Assembly: GCF_026127265.1 (NCBI RefSeq)
Contig: NZ_WWFG01000001.1
Location: 1,116,001 to 1,180,000 of the forward strand
Origin: Nostoc sp. KVJ3
GTDB lineage: Bacteria; Cyanobacteriota; Cyanobacteriia; Cyanobacteriales; Nostocaceae
DNA length: 64,000 bases
Direction of reading: 5' to 3'
Made by a program: the position numbers and the translations under genes. Every line of letters starts with the position of its first letter. Positions within the stretch are counted from its first letter, which is position 1. The notes under the pieces were generated by a model, which saw only the letters and a list, made by a program, of their open reading frames with translations, had not been told where the DNA came from and did not search any database. Shown piece after piece: positions 63,181 to 64,000 of this stretch.

Positions 63181-64000
63181 ATGGATATTTATAAATTTGC
63201 AATTAGTCCGCTTCTTTTTAATTTGGTAAAAACAGACCCAGAGTGGTTACACCAGCAGACGATTCGCAGTTTTAGCTGGCTATCGCAAACCCCTGCAAGT
63301 TGGGCAAACCAACGCTTAAAAAAATCCCTCTGTCTGTACGATTCCCGCCTTGAACAAAATTTGTTTGGGCTAAACTTTCCAAATCCTGTAGGGTTAGCAG
63401 CTGGCTTCGATAAAGATGGAGTTGCTGCTGGTATTTGGTCTAACCTGGGTTTTGGCTTTGCGGAACTAGGAACTGTAACTTTTCATACACAGCCAGGAAA
63501 TCCGCGTCCCCGTTTGTTTCGCTTGCCCTTAGATAAAGCTGCTCTCAATCGCATGGGCTTTAATAATCTCGGTGCAGCAACAATGGCGGCCCGTTTGACA
63601 CAAAAAAAACAGGAGTTAACCCAATCAATACCCATAGGGATAAATTTGGGTAAATCGAAGGTAACTCCCCTGGAAGAAGCTGCACAAGATTATCTCGATA
63701 GTTTTCGCTTACTCAAGGATTTGGGAGATTATTTTGTTGTTAATGTCTCTTCTCCTAATACACCTGGGTTGCGATCGCTCCAAGATGCTTCTATGCTCAG
63801 TGCTATCTTAAATTTATTACAACAAGAAAATAATTCACATAAACCCATTTTTGTCAAGATAGCGCCGGATTTAGAATGGGTTGCGATCGCTGAGATTATT
63901 TCTTTGGCTAAAACCTACCAACTGGCGGGAATTATCGCCACCAATACCACCATCAGCCGGGATGGACTGAAAACTCAGGTGATTGACCAAACTGGCAAAT
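63181..64000 (+). CDS. pyrD: dihydroorotate dehydrogenase (quinone), 3' end outside window
   Basis: 273 residues to the window edge. It is a class 2 membrane-associated enzyme: an N-terminal helical extension (LVKTDPEWLHQQTIRS) precedes the FMN barrel. Motifs are PNPVGLAAGFDKDG, FAELGTVTFHTQPGNPRPRLF, NRMGFNNLGAATMAARL, the catalytic Ser in VVNVSSPNTPGLRSLQ and FVKIAPDLEW, IIATNTTISRDGL. It oxidises dihydroorotate to orotate in pyrimidine synthesis, passing electrons to quinone. ATG at 63181. Confidence 0.95.
   Translation, partial: MDIYKFAISPLLFNLVKTDPEWLHQQTIRSFSWLSQTPASWANQRLKKSLCLYDSRLEQNLFGLNFPNPVGLAAGFDKDGVAAGIWSNLGFGFAELGTVTFHTQPGNPRPRLFRLPLDKAALNRMGFNNLGAATMAARLTQKKQELTQSIPIGINLGKSKVTPLEEAAQDYLDSFRLLKDLGDYFVVNVSSPNTPGLRSLQDASMLSAILNLLQQENNSHKPIFVKIAPDLEWVAIAEIISLAKTYQLAGIIATNTTISRDGLKTQVIDQTGK

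Overview
The window is chromosomal DNA from a cyanobacterium, most likely a filamentous Nostocales (Nostoc/Anabaena-like). The palindrome GCGATCGC (HIP1) is scattered throughout. There are cyanobacterial marker genes (a Ycf66-family protein, a CyaC-type adenylate cyclase, a GH57 glucan enzyme), heptameric short tandem repeats, and many small inverted-repeat elements in the intergenic gaps. No gene present is diagnostic at species level.

Positions 1-17,400 are a decaying defence island. A DISARM-type SNF2 helicase (drmD-like) runs off the left edge. Divergent from it is a two-gene operon: a long, catalytically inactive prokaryotic Argonaute translationally coupled (ATGA overlap) to a protein of unknown fold ending in a cyanobacterial conflict-system C-terminal module. 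Next, on the minus strand, is the wreck of what looks like one large toxin gene. Its upstream part resembles sacsin/Hsp90-like ATPase proteins and its downstream part is a DarT-like ADP-ribosyltransferase. It is followed by a frameshifted DarG-like macrodomain antitoxin. The toxin gene has lost its 5' end at a Tn3-like transposon, has a +1 frameshift in a T5 run, and is split by an ISAs1-family insertion with a perfect 10-bp target duplication. The Tn3-like element (47-bp perfect terminal repeats; HTH/zinc-ribbon gene, tyrosine recombinase, transposase) has no target duplication, and its transposase has lost the catalytic core. On its other side it abuts a helicase-HNH gene without a 5' end.

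Positions 17,400-31,900 are mostly housekeeping. They hold a small gene plus a retropepsin-like pseudogene, Ycf66, 6-phosphogluconate dehydrogenase with a clear terminator, a Ser/Thr kinase, a Ca2+/H+ antiporter, a GH57 protein, HNH and Gfo/Idh/MocA genes, DUF4870, an Omp85-like barrel and an HD hydrolase.

Positions 31,900-44,900 alternate genes with mobile inverted-repeat elements, including one element nested in another. The genes are a copper-radical (galactose/glyoxal) oxidase with a Tat-exported partner, ribokinase, a TPR protein, an Nramp transporter, a carotenoid oxygenase, an ABC transporter with an odd poly-A 5' end and a rhodanese.

Positions 44,900-64,000 hold an outer-membrane barrel protein divergent from a FecR-domain protein, glutathione reductase, an alpha/beta hydrolase, hisC, an unknown protein, a GNAT acetyltransferase, a multidomain CyaC adenylate cyclase, a TonB-like Q-rich repeat protein, tRNA-Gly(TCC), a large GAF protein with a degenerate kinase end, a frameshifted GNAT gene and the 5' part of pyrD.
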